Origin: Adiantum capillus-veneris
Lineage: Eukaryota; Streptophyta; Polypodiopsida; Polypodiales; Pteridaceae
Assembly: GCA_014529385.2 (NCBI GenBank)
Contig: CM043969.1
Location: forward strand, 9,463,001-9,527,000
Length of the DNA: 64,000 bases
Direction: 5' to 3'
Shown here: positions 54,377 to 64,000 of the stretch, one piece after another
Layout of the letters: each line of letters starts with the position of its first letter
How positions within the stretch are numbered: position 1 is the stretch's first letter
Notes under the pieces: model-generated
What the model was told of the DNA's origin: nothing
Seen by the model: the letters and a program-made list of their open reading frames with translations, nothing else
Database searches by the model: none
Made by a program: the position numbers and the translations under genes

Positions 54377-55420
54377 TTAATAGATAATGTCTATCTTTTT
54401 AACGGCATAGATCATTCCTAGTCCTTCTCTTTTGGTGGTGGTGTAATTCTTTTCTGCCATGTTTAATTGTCGGCTAGCATAAGAAATAGGAAAGTCAACT
54501 TTTACGTCTCCTGGTTGAGCTAGTATACAACCGATAGCAAAATTAGAAGCATCTACATGTACATGGAATACCTTATCCCAATTTGGTGCTTTCAATATTG
54601 TAGCTGAGGTGAGAGCTTGCTTAAGCTTCATGAAGGATTCTTCACATGCCTCGGTCCATTCAAAGTGTGTAATCAATCTATATATGGGTTTTGCAATTAT
54701 AGCGTACATGTAGATGAACCGTCGGTAATATCCACAATGTCCCATGAAGGCTTGTACTCCCTTGACTGTTGTTGGTCTAGGAAAATCAGCAATGACATGA
54801 ATCTTCTCAATCTCAGTAGCTATGCCATTTTTAGACACTATATGTCCAAGAATTTTTCCTTCTCTTCCCATGAATGTGCACTTTTCAAGATTTAAGCAAA
54901 TCCTATAAAGTCTACATTTTTCGAATACCTTTTTTGAGGTGTTCAAAATGATTAGCCCGGATTTATGAATGTACGCATAGATCATCCATATATACTTCTA
55001 AGATTTCCTAAGATACTCTTTGAAAACATGGCTCATCAACCTTTGAAACGTGGTTGGAGCATTAGTTAACCCAAATGGCATAACCCGATAGGCAAATATA
55101 CCCCATTCTGTTGCAAAAGCAATTTTGTCTTGATCTTTTGGGTCAACCAAAAGTTGATTGTATCCCAAAAAGCCGTCTAAGAAGCTGTAAGCTTCTTTTC
55201 TCGCAACTCGTTCTAAAACATGCTCAGTTATTGGAAGAGGAAAGTTGTCTCTAATGGTGGCTGCATTCACCTTTTTGAGATTAACACACACTCGTAAAAG
55301 TTTTCGTACTACTACAATTGGGGACACCCAATCTGTGTGTTCAATTTCGTAAATGAATTCGGCTTCCTTTAGTTTTTCAATCTCTTCTTTGATTTTCTTG
55401 GCAAATGTTACATCATACAT
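54377..55420 (-). pseudogene. Reverse transcriptase of element D
   Basis: 55420-54998: [77 protein letters not shown]. The catalytic YMDDL survives in another frame near 54985-54971, so a frameshift lies at about 55,000. 54985-54377 continues VFEKCRLYRICLNLEKCTFM, VQAFMGHCGYYRRFIYMYA and VFHVHVDASNFAIGCILAQP (start of RNase H). Confidence 0.92.
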
Positions 55421-55429
55421 GTATAGTCT

Positions 55430-56529
55430 CTATCTACTTGGTTTTGCATCATCTCTCATGGGTATAGTATGTTGATAGATTTCTGGATCAACACCCTTGA
55501 GATCCTTGTAAGACAAAGCGAAGATATCTCTGTATTCCTTTAACAAGCTCAGCAAAAGCTTTTCTTCTTCTTCTGTTAGGTCATTCTCAATGTAAGCAAG
55601 TATATGATATTCTCCTAGTTCAGCCAAGTCTACCCTTTTAGCATTTTCAAGCCCTTCATAAGATTCACCTTGTTTTCGCAATTGGCTAACAGGTTGTTCA
55701 ACTATGATTTTCCGATCTTGGAGGGTATACTTTTTGTAATGGGATGGAACATGCATTACATCCTTACCATCCTCTTCCATGGTTTCCATTTCAGTTGTGT
55801 ATATCTCCTTAAGATCTTTTTTCAACTCTTTATATTTCTTTTTCCGCTCGACTCTGGTCATGAGTGGTTTCTTTTCCTGTGATTTCTCTTGAGTACCCTT
55901 CCTTGTTTTTCTCAATGTCTAAGACATTTATGAATTGTTGTTTGAAGGATATCTGCTAGTTATTTTGTCCTTGACACAATCATTAGCATCTATCTGCATC
56001 AGGAATTATGTTTTACTAGAGACTGATGGCATAGGTCGTGTTTTCACAATTCCGGTGTCTCTCTTTCGTCTATACCACTTTTGTCTTCTTGATTTTCCGT
56101 TTGAAAAGTCAAAAAAAAATTTCCTCCCCTCCCTTTAAGAGTAACTTAGCTCTCGTATGCTCTTTTTCTGACCCCGAATCTTCTGAGGTAGCTGAGTGTT
56201 CATCTAACTCATCAGTTGCATCGTAATAGATGTCTGAAAAGACTTGTTGAGCTTTCATTACGTCCTTGGGTTCCTCATCTTCGTTTTCAATGTTAAGGAT
56301 TGAAATCATTTGGATGGGAATTATGTCGTAGCCATCCTCATTGCAAAATTGAGTAGGCATAGACGTATTCACACATAAATCCATTGTTGCTAAAATTTGA
56401 GTCCACTCAAATGGCTCAAATAAATGCTCTGGAATGGGTTCAGGTACGTAGGCTTCGTATGTGCAGTCCTTTTCTCGGATACATTCTTCTCGTCTTAAGC
56501 TTCTGTTTTTTGAAGCTCCGCACATCCAA
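55430..56529 (-). pseudogene. PR-RT linker region of element D
   Basis: 56585-56109: EQHLFEP-like acidic segment with WTQILATMDLCVN, CNEDGYDIIPIQMIS and SATSEDSGSEKEHTRAK, parallel to residues about 1440-1510 of the A protein. 55915-55430: basic RVERKKKYKELKKDLKEI, ILAYIENDLTEEEEKL, then SYKDLKGVDPEIYQHTIPM, the usual pre-RT motif. It shows how D extends from PR into RT at the point where A diverges. Confidence 0.8.
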
Positions 56530-57346
56530 TTAGGAGTATCTTTGTTTAACCAGGCGTTTAGTTTCAGCCAAAGAGACTGAATCAAACTCTTGGATGGGTG
56601 TTTTTAAGACATCTCTATAAGTGTGATCTTTTAGATTGACTCTTGTTATAGATCCCACTTGCTTCAAGTACAGATAGTTGTTTTCCCAATCTTGGATAAG
56701 TTGTACATGTCGCATGGAAGGTCTTCCCAATATGATTTCATAGTTGAGTTTTTTTCTCAAAGTCTACTATGGCAAAAGTGTGTTGATATTCAATTCCACA
56801 GGAATTGACTATCACCTTTCCAAGCAGCCCTAATGGTCTCTCAATGTGTCCGTCAGCCAACTGCACTTTCAGTCAAGTTTTTCTGATGGCTGGTTGTCCC
56901 CAGGATTCCCATATTGCTTTAGTGGCTATGGATATGCCATCTCCACTATCCAGTATCGCCATGTTTTCAATGTCATTATATTTCACTGGGAGGGTGGTGT
57001 TTCCTTTTTCCCCTTCATAATATTCTCCGACTTTGTTCATAGGAACTGATCGAATCTCTTTGTTTTCCATTTCATTTTTCAATTTTCCCAATTTTTTTGA
57101 GATTAACCCCATTATCCCCACCTTCTCTAGGGTTTTCTGTAAATCATTCCATAAGTATGGTCTGAGTTTCAACAGTTCTCCCAAGGTAAGAGTGCATTGG
57201 ATGGGTGTAGACATGATCGAATCAATGTTGTCTACTTCTAGGGTCTGTTCAGCTCTTTTGACTTGAGTGGTCTTGCACACGATGGATTCATCTTTGTTAT
57301 CTTCCAAGTAAGAAGGTAATGTTTTTAATGTCAATGGTTTTGACAT
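56530..57346 (-). pseudogene. Aspartic protease (PR1) of element D
   Basis: 57346-56873 ends in MNKVGEYYEGEKGNTTLPV and NMAILDSGDGISIATK, with catalytic Asp at 56950-56948, closely parallel to A (ELGQYFEGDESNVTLPI, then ILDGGAGVSIVTK). 56760-56530 gives LNYEIILGRPSMRHVQLIQD, the ILG element. A frame break separates the halves near 56870-56760. It would process Gag and Pol. Confidence 0.88.
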
Positions 57347-57477
57347 TCTTGAAGCTTACGATCCGCAATCTCCGTACAAGGATTGTAAATCCATGTTCAT
57401 ATCAGAAGGTAGGTTATCCAACCAGACTTCCTCTATAGGAGCTGACTTTAAAGTTAGGCTCCCATCATTGATCTCTC

Positions 57478-60463
57478 TCACTTTTTCCATAAGTGTCTTG
57501 GCCAGTCTTCCTCTACGAATGGAATTCCGTCTAATCCATCTTCGTTGTCCGGCACTATAAGCTTTGGTTCATTTGTTTCAAGGTGGGGTTCTGCCACCAC
57601 ATCCGATTTTGCTTTCGTTTCTTCTACTGCAAGCTCTTTAGGTTCTGCAATACTTTCAAGCTTGGGTTTTTGTTTTTTCATCATTTCTTGCATGATTCTT
57701 ACCAAATTTTGATAAGCTTCCAGCTTTGCTGCTTCCACGTCTAGAGATGGATAGTTTTTCCACTTGTTTTTCATGTTTTGGTCTGCTTTAAGTCTTGCTT
57801 GATAGGCTTCCAAGGCAGCATTAATACTCTCAAAAATTTTATCAACCAGGATGGATCCTCCAGATTTCACGGTTGTTTCCTTGAATTCACTGTCAGTTTC
57901 TTTCAACTTGTCGTAGGCTAGCTTCTTTGCTTTCTCTTCGATTTCAACCCATTGTTTTTGTTTTCTCATCTCATATCTTTTGCTTCTGCTCCTTTTGATT
58001 CTTTGAGAAGAAACTTTCGTGTTCTCCGAATCATCAGAGGAGTTGTGTTTCTTTTTCTTTGTGTGTGTTCTAGTGATTACCTTGATTGGAACAAGCGGTT
58101 CACTCTCTAATAAGCTACTAGGCATCACTTGGACTACATTTAATACGGTTTTACCCTTGTTCGAAGGATTTTTAGGACAATCTTCCGAAAAGTGTCCTTC
58201 CTTTTTGCAACATTGTATGCAATATGCTTCATTTGAGGTTTTTGACAGGCTTTGGACATTCGTTTTTCCAATGGTCGTCAGCACCACAGTTATGACAGTT
58301 TCCTGTTCCAGGCTTCATCATGGGTCTTCCCATGGGAGGTTTGACACCTTGATTAGCTACATAATACATCGGTGCTAGCTCTGGTGGAGCATAAGTCACG
58401 GTTTCTTCCATTGGTGGTGGATGTGGATTATACCAATCTCCTTCTACCATTACTGTAGATGGACTAGGCTCTGCATAGGGTGTAACAGGCACTAATGCTT
58501 GTTCTCCATGAATCCTTCAAAGTGCATGTACTTTACAGGCATTGCATTATGTCCTGGATACGGAGGTTTATGTCCCAACACAAGTTGAGGTCTTTCCATA
58601 CCCATTGGTGGTCTTTGAGCTTGGGCCATATTAGGTTGATATCTGTACATGGGTTGTCCTTGTGGCCTCATGGGCACATACTGAACATTCCAATCATACT
58701 TTGGTCTGAAGTAGCCCTCATGGGTCTCATGGATGGTCCATTTACCCTCAATTTCACACCATTTTTGTGGCCTAATTGGTTGTCCCTGTGGAGGTATACT
58801 TGTCCTGGTCTCTCATAGGTGCTTTTTGCATATTGTTCATCATGTCGTTCATCCTTTTTAGCATATCTTCTATAGCTCAGAGTGGTGCCACAGCAGTCGT
58901 TCTCACTTGTGGTGGTTTTGGGGATGTTGTTTTCTCACTTTGGTTATCCTTAGGGACATCTTCTTCGTTGAAATTTCGCAATTGTCTCCTAGGTCAATAG
59001 CATCAGACACACACGCTTCTAGGGTTGTATGCTTTTTACTATAGAGTATAGCATGAAGTTCTTTGTTTAGCAGTCCCTCCACAAACAAAGATACAAATCG
59101 TTCTTCTGCAAGTATCTCCATCTATAGGCATCTGGCAATGTATTGTTTCATTCGAGTTGCACAATCCCTAACAAACTCACCATGTTTCTGTTTAAAGCTG
59201 TAGATTTGAGCTACCGTATTATGTTTGATCCCTGTTTTGGAACAAGCAGCTACAAATTCTTGAGCTAATGTGTTCAAGTCCATGATTGCCCTTGGTGGAA
59301 TGTTTTGGAACCATGTCAAATGTTTTCCTTCTAATGTCATTCCAAACCCCTAAAATTGAGTATGGAAATTGAATATATGCTCTACTCTTAGCACTTGCTT
59401 AAAGCTTGCTAAGTGGTCGTATGGATCCCCTGATCCACTGTATTTTCTGACCCATTTCTGAAAATCATCTAGTCTGACGCGTCTGTTTGGTTCAACTTCA
59501 GGTCTTCTAAGAGTTGGTCCTGTTCCGAGTCCTTCAAACCAGTCTATTGGAAATAGTGACTCATGTAGCCTTGGACTGACCTTAGTGTCACCCGGTTTTC
59601 TACGTGATGAGGTGGTTTCTGGTTTCTTCACATTACTCTCAGATGATCTCTCACGGTGCTCATCCCTTGGAAATGTTTCTGGTCCTTGTCCTAATATCCA
59701 ATCCCGGATGGAATACCCTTGGTATTTGGTTTGTTCTACCTCCTCAGGAATCATCATAACAAAGTTGTTGTTATAACAATCCCTACACAGGTAGGTTGGT
59801 AGATCTGTTGATCCCTTATCTTTGATCTTGAAGATATAGATGATCTTCATGGCCGTTAATTATCCTGGTTTGGCATGAGAAGTCCACAGAAGATCTTTTA
59901 TGTTTTTATCTTCCCAACAATAGACTCCGATCCTAGGATTATCTGTACTAAGCCGTTTCAAAGGCTTCAAGTCTACTTGATCATATCCCTCAAATTCTAA
60001 AGTTGGTGGGCCTTCTTTTGCTGACATATCTGGGATTATGGTGTTTACTTCTAACCCCCCATTTGTCTATCACATCAGGGTTTTTGACCTATAAATACTG
60101 AGTTCCATTTCGATCCATGTACATTTTTCCTTGTTTGTTTGCCCTAACCTCTTCTTCGAACTCAAAACCATCGTCATCAATGCGAATAGCATACTTCTTG
60201 TTAGGGTCCAAATAAACCTGGGCTTCATGACGGTTAGTCTTGTAAAAAGATAGTATATGCTTATAGCGCACTGTCGTTCAGATTTTTGAGTGAGTCGAGT
60301 AAGAAGACATTTCGGATGTTGAATCTGAAAAAGTGTCTGAGACTTCTTCAAGAATTGTGTGCAAAGAATTGCCTTGATTCATGCTTTCTTTGGTAGATAC
60401 TCTACTAGAGGTTTCTCCGAGTATGCCCTGATTTCCTAGTACACGACCAGATCTAAGGTTCAT
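57478..60463 (-). pseudogene. gag: Gag of element D
   Basis: Start MNLRSGRVLGNQ at 60463, matching A and copy 2. Gag core 59850-58903 in three frames: VRKYSGSGDPYDHLASFKQV, LEGKHLTWFQNIPPRAIMDL, RFVSLFVEGLLNKELHAILY. A Met/Pro-rich stretch (58677-58229) ends in the knuckle CHNCGADDHWKNEC; another knuckle, CIQCCKKEGHFSEDC, has one extra residue. It is followed by a Lys/Ser-rich basic block (HTKKKKHNSSDD) and long charged helices (AAKLEAYQNLVRIMQEMMKK). Many stops. The extended helical domain after the knuckles is an unusual addition for a plant Gag. Confidence 0.88.
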
Positions 60464-60864
60464 ATAGACTTATGAAGCCCTGGAGAGAGTACTCACCTTT
60501 AGATTGACTTGTTGTCAATTTCCACTTGATTCAATTGCAAGTTTCTGTCAAGCCACGGATTCCTCGTCTGCAACCTGATTCCTGTACAAACTTGACCAAG
60601 TTAGCTATTCTTCTATAAAGACAATATATTTTTTCTATTCTCGTGATTGGTCTCTGTGTATCACTTCAAATCGAGCTATGAGAGTCAAAAATTTGACTTT
60701 CAGATTCGACTTTAGCAAAAATCAAAGGATTGATCTGCAACCTGAAAACTATGTATGCATGTATCAATTTTGATCTGATTGAACCCTGCCCTGTGGCTTT
60801 ATATTATGTTGGTCTATCACTGTATAAGTTCAAAAGTCAAAATTGATGTCTCTGGATAGCAGAA

Positions 60865-60886
60865 GTAAATAATCGCGATTATTTAC
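60865..60886. repeat. Perfect palindrome in leader of element D, copy 1
   Basis: Core taaataatcgcgattattta (60866-60885) is identical to its reverse complement, and the flanking g/c extends it to 22 bp. Confidence 0.92.
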
Positions 60887-61437
60887 ATTTGTCAGTTTTT
60901 TGAACTTTTTTGATAGGTTTGGCAAGTGTACAACTTGTTAGAGTCCCTGGACAAGTTTCAACAAGTTTGGACAAAATCTGATCAAGTTTATCAACTGTTT
61001 GGCGTTCGCAGACTCTGATTTTAAGAATCTGGCTTAAGTCTCACTTTTGGGATCCAAATTTCACCAAAATTGATTTGTGAGGTCTATTTAATATGCTTGA
61101 TCTTGTGGTGCACTCAAATTTGCAAAATCATCAAGTTTTGAAGCAAATGATAATTAATTTATTTACTCCAGCTAGATTTTTGCCAGTTTTTGCCCCAATG
61201 TTGACACAGATCTATTAAGCACCGTAAGTTAAGTTCACTAGCCAAGTTTCATCAAGTTTGGACAATTTTTGGTCAAATGGTCATCAATTATCTGTCCGCA
61301 GACTAACTTTGCAATTTTAGTCACAAATTTCAATCTCGTGGTCCAAATCTTACCAAATTTGGTTTGTGGGCTTATTACAACATGGCGAAGCTAGTGGTAT
61401 GCAGACTTGGTCAAAAAAGTTGAAAAATAAGGCAGAT

Positions 61438-61459
61438 GTAAATAATCGCGATTATTTAC
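61438..61459. repeat. Perfect palindrome in leader of element D, copy 2
   Basis: The same 22-bp palindrome as at 60865. Flanking cagat and ttctg hint that the ancestral palindrome was longer (about 32 bp). Confidence 0.92.
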
Positions 61460-61722
61460 TTCTGACAAATTTTTGTAAACTTTTGGTCAGCTGAGCATAT
61501 ACACATGTTTATCACATCAACATAAGCCTATAAATCAAATTTCAACGATTTTGGATAAATTTTCCCCAATTTATACTCAAGATTCAAAAAGTCAGTACAA
61601 ACTTTAGTTTTTACCTAGTATTTTGCCAGTTTAGTGATCCAAATCTCTTGGGCCTTTACAAAAGTTGTTTGTACACATGCAATGAGTCAATGGTATGAAC
61701 CTTGGCCAATTTAGATTAGAAA

Positions 61723-61744
61723 GTTAATAATCACGATTATTAAC
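61723..61744. repeat. Palindrome variant in leader of element D, copy 3
   Basis: gttaataatcacgattattaac: perfect arms with one central change (cgcg to cacg). The arm change taaa to ttaa on the left is matched by ttta to ttaa on the right. Confidence 0.85.
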
Positions 61745-62422
61745 TTTAGGCTTAAAATGAGCACTTTTTTGCAATTTTCTCAAGAACAGTCTTTATATGA
61801 TGCATTTTAAGCCTATGAATCAAGTCAAAACTTAATTTGGCCTAAAATGTCAAGAAAAAGTAAATAATCTGAGTTTTGGTCAACTCTTGAAATTTTTTAC
61901 CTCGAAGTGTCTTTGAGCTTACCAATTGGTTCAGACAACTTTTAAGCTTACTCTCCAGTCGGATTGAGTGAATTCGAGTCTTTTCGAGCTATTTCTAGCT
62001 GTAGACCTAAAATTCTGCAACTTCCAATAATAACTCACACTTGATTCTTTCAGAGAGAGCAATGTTTTGAAATCCACCTCGGATCCTACTTACCCTACTC
62101 TTAGATTCTCATGCAATGGGGTTGTTGAAAGTGTCCACAAACACTCGTTTTCTGGTGTTTTTTATGTTTTTCAGAGCCTTGATCTTAAGACTTGTTTCGT
62201 CTACCAATCATTCTCCAAATCCTAATCTAAATCTACAATTCTATAGTCCTAAAGGTACTCAGCAAGTACGATTACTTCCAAGCTACCTCTACACAGCAAA
62301 AGACGACAATCTTAAGCTATGAGGTTTCTAAAAGAAAGTTTTGAACTCTAGGTGAACCTAGAGGGAGTTAAAGGACGACTACACAAGACGCTCATGTTTT
62401 TTCCTAGTTTAGGTCTCTTTGA

Positions 62423-62440
62423 TCCCCGGAAGCGGCGCCA
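62423..62440 (-). other. Primer-binding site of element D (tRNA-Asp like)
   Basis: Minus strand tggcgccgcttccgggga, two bases after the 5' LTR. It matches the plant tRNA-Asp 3' end complement at 16 of 18 positions. Confidence 0.8.
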
Positions 62441-62442
62441 AA

Positions 62443-63366
62443 TGTGCGACGCATGTCTAACCTCACCATCCTACCTTATTGCAGTATTAGCGAGAACCAC
62501 GGTTAATCTCTCAAACCATGGGACGAAGCTGACTCGACTAGTGCATAGAGGCTACAAGTGGTTTTCAATCTCTTGGAAAACAACTAACAACTCGCATCTA
62601 ACTCAAGCTACACTCAAGTGACTGAAATCACCAAAAGCCAATCGCTCATCGGCAAGCAAATCACATCCGTTACAGCATCAAATGATATACAAACGTAACG
62701 AAACTTCTAGGACAAGTTTATAAGACCTAAGCACACATGCTTATGGTCTCAAACCCCACTTTAGATCAAGTTCCAAATCCGCGATTATTAATAGTAGTGG
62801 ATTTTTGACCTAGTCGTTTCGACCCAGAATGCATCTAAATGCTTAGCAATGATGACCCAGAATGCATCATAATGCTTAGCCTATGCTTAATTTTTTATTT
62901 GAAAGTGTAAATTCCTAGTTATGATGAAATTAGGCCGTGGGTTGTCGGCGACGCCAAAAGCTACGAAATATTGTGAATGGCTTATATCAATGCGTAGAGC
63001 TCTTACCTGCGGTTGCAATGCAACAAACACAATCGAAATGTGACAACCGGAGAGGGAGTAGGAAGCGCGAGAAGGAGAGGAGTGAGTATCATTATCTCAC
63101 GCTGTGTATTTCTTATCCAAAAACTTACAAAAATTGGCTTTTATACCTTAGCCAAGGTTTTTGGGTGGTCAAAACTAATAATCTGGAGTTCTACCAAAGC
63201 TGGGAAATGACTCGCTGATAGAATCTAAAAGCATGTAGCCTTGGCTCATTAATTACAAAGTTTATCAGAGAAAATAGGAGTTACAATATTCCCGATTTAT
63301 CAAAATAATAATTTTTTTACAAAGAGAACGCCGAAAAATGGTGTCCGTGTTAGCTTGCTGCTAACA
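62443..63366 (-). repeat. 5' LTR of element D (924 bp)
   Basis: Plus-strand edges tgtgcgacgcatgtc and cttgctgctaaca. Minus TATA (tataaaag) at 63145-63138, expected to drive D transcription toward lower coordinates. Palindrome relic (ccgcgattattaa) near 62779-62791. Confidence 0.92.
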
Positions 63367-63371
63367 TGATG
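63367..63371. other. Target-site duplication of element D, right copy (tgatg)
   Basis: Identical to 45249-45253. Confidence 0.88.
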
Positions 63372-63703
63372 CATGAAGCTTTCCATCTTCATAGCATCAC
63401 CTAGGTCACAAGGAGCACAAAGATTGTATTGTACCAAGTCTCTTTTGATGGGACAAACTATAATACAAATGCCTATTTGAGGGGGGACCGGCTCCACATA
63501 AATCCGGTCCTCAACTGTTGTCATGTTCTGTAAACTATCTCTCTTCCAATAGTATTGTCCATGCCAACTTAACTAAATGCTATGTTTAATTTTCTACCAT
63601 CAATTAAGTTTACCCTCTATGCTCACAAAGTAATTCCATAAAAGTGCTATCTCTAATTTCCGCTACTCTCAAATCTCATAGGCCATTTCCATTAAATGCT
63701 CCC
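63372..63703 (+). repeat. Solo LTR C, right part
   Basis: Continues the B-type LTR (catgaagctttc, gatgggacaaac, the hairpin ggaccgg/ccggtcc at 63485-63510) to attaaatgctccc, which matches attaaatgttaca at the B LTR end. The terminal CA is mutated. Confidence 0.8.
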
Positions 63704-64000
63704 TTGATTGGTGTACACTAGTGTCACATTATTTTGTAGTTTAATAGGGCACTCAAATACATGATGCGGACCCCCACACTTGTAGCATTGAAGAGGTGGT
63801 CTCTTGGCAATGAGATTGATATTTTGGCCTCTTGTCGCAAGAGCATCTACTTATAAATAGGCTTGACTTCTCCCCAGTAGTCTTCCATGTAGTATTGTGG
63901 ACACTCTTCAAGTGCATCGATTCCATAGGCAAGAATAGGGTCAATATCACCTTCACAATCCACACAAGCACTACATGACTCGCACCCCACTTGGTTCACA
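63704..64000 (-). pseudogene. Copy 3 of the element A family: Gag knuckle region
   Basis: Minus strand from the right edge: VNQVGCESCSACVDCEGDID, YGIDALEECPQYYMEDYWGE, VKPIY, then decayed sequence to the LTR C edge. Equivalent to about residues 790-890 of the A protein. It precedes, in the same sense, the copy-3 piece at 43997-42893 and runs off the window. Confidence 0.85.

Larger units (their letters stand above)
60464..62422 (-). other. Leader of element D with tandem palindromic repeats
   Basis: About 1,960 bp noncoding. The part 60800-61900 consists of about 3.5 diverged units of roughly 285 bp, each sharing themes such as aagtttcaacaagtttggac and gtccaaatcttaccaaatttg, and each linked to a palindrome position (60865, 61145 decayed, 61438, 61723 variant). 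No credible ORF. Confidence 0.75.
45254..63366 (-). mobile_element. Element D: 18.1-kb Tat/Athila-like Ty3/Gypsy element
   Basis: LTRs of 921 bp (45254-46174) and 924 bp (62443-63366), TSD tgatg, tRNA-Asp-like primer site at 62423-62440, and PPT at 46175-46188, all in minus orientation. Order: leader with palindromic repeats, Gag, PR1, RT, RNase H, IN, a second protease-like domain with W-V-P-K tail, palindromic spacer, and a coiled-coil third ORF. Frames are broken throughout, and the LTRs differ by scattered substitutions and small indels, so D is older than A or B. It is inserted in solo LTR C. Confidence 0.92.

Overview
The window is plant nuclear DNA made almost entirely of nested LTR retrotransposons. 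The signs are Ty3/Gypsy polyproteins of non-chromovirus (Tat/Athila-like) and chromovirus type, a Ty1/Copia element, primer-binding sites matching plant tRNA-Asp and initiator tRNA-Met, 5-bp target-site duplications (TSDs) and long microsatellites. I see no intact, recognisable host gene, no rRNA, no tRNA and no bacterial-type feature. The species cannot be named from the sequence.

Layout. (1) 1-16,655 and a little beyond: minus-strand Tat/Athila-like element 'E' (Gag, PR, RT, RNase H, IN and a third ORF after IN), decayed and running off the left edge. Plus-strand element 'A' (1319-10075, TSD cttgc) sits inside its third ORF. A has near-identical LTRs and one intact 1,726-codon Gag-protease ORF, but no RT or integrase. 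(2) 17,330-17,755: a 141-codon ORF of unknown function built from two copies of a ~50-residue unit. (3) 17,894-24,690: minus-strand decayed relative of A ('copy 2') that still has an RT fragment after Gag-PR. (4) 25,208-26,437: a broken plus-strand gene with a proline-rich, coiled-coil N-terminus and a C-terminus clearly resembling histone H3. (5) 26,744-27,140: a Copia-style LTR with a 146-bp CT repeat, followed by an initiator-Met primer site. (6) 28,033-42,892: a minus-strand Copia element split by chromovirus 'B' (28911-37720, TSD tagca) and by a 3.39-kb TG...CA insertion (37896-41289) that looks like a giant solo LTR. (7) 42,893-64,000: a third fragment of the A family ('copy 3'), interrupted by a solo LTR of the B type ('C'), which is itself interrupted by the 18.1-kb minus-strand element 'D' (45254-63366, TSD tgatg).

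How the parts relate. A, copy 2, copy 3 and D share a Gag start (M-[HN]-LRSGRVL), a Gag-PR organisation and, for A and D, a tRNA-Asp-type primer site. A's C-terminal W-[VI]-P-K motif tail has a counterpart in D only after integrase. A therefore looks like a pol-deleted derivative that kept Gag, PR and the tail in one frame and would need RT and IN supplied in trans. D is unusual in having a second protease-like domain downstream of integrase, a coiled-coil third ORF, and recurrent perfect palindromes (centre AATCGCGATT) in its leader and before the third ORF.

The items most worth following up are the H3-like fusion gene, the palindrome-bearing repeats of D, its post-integrase second protease, and the intact Gag-PR-only element A.
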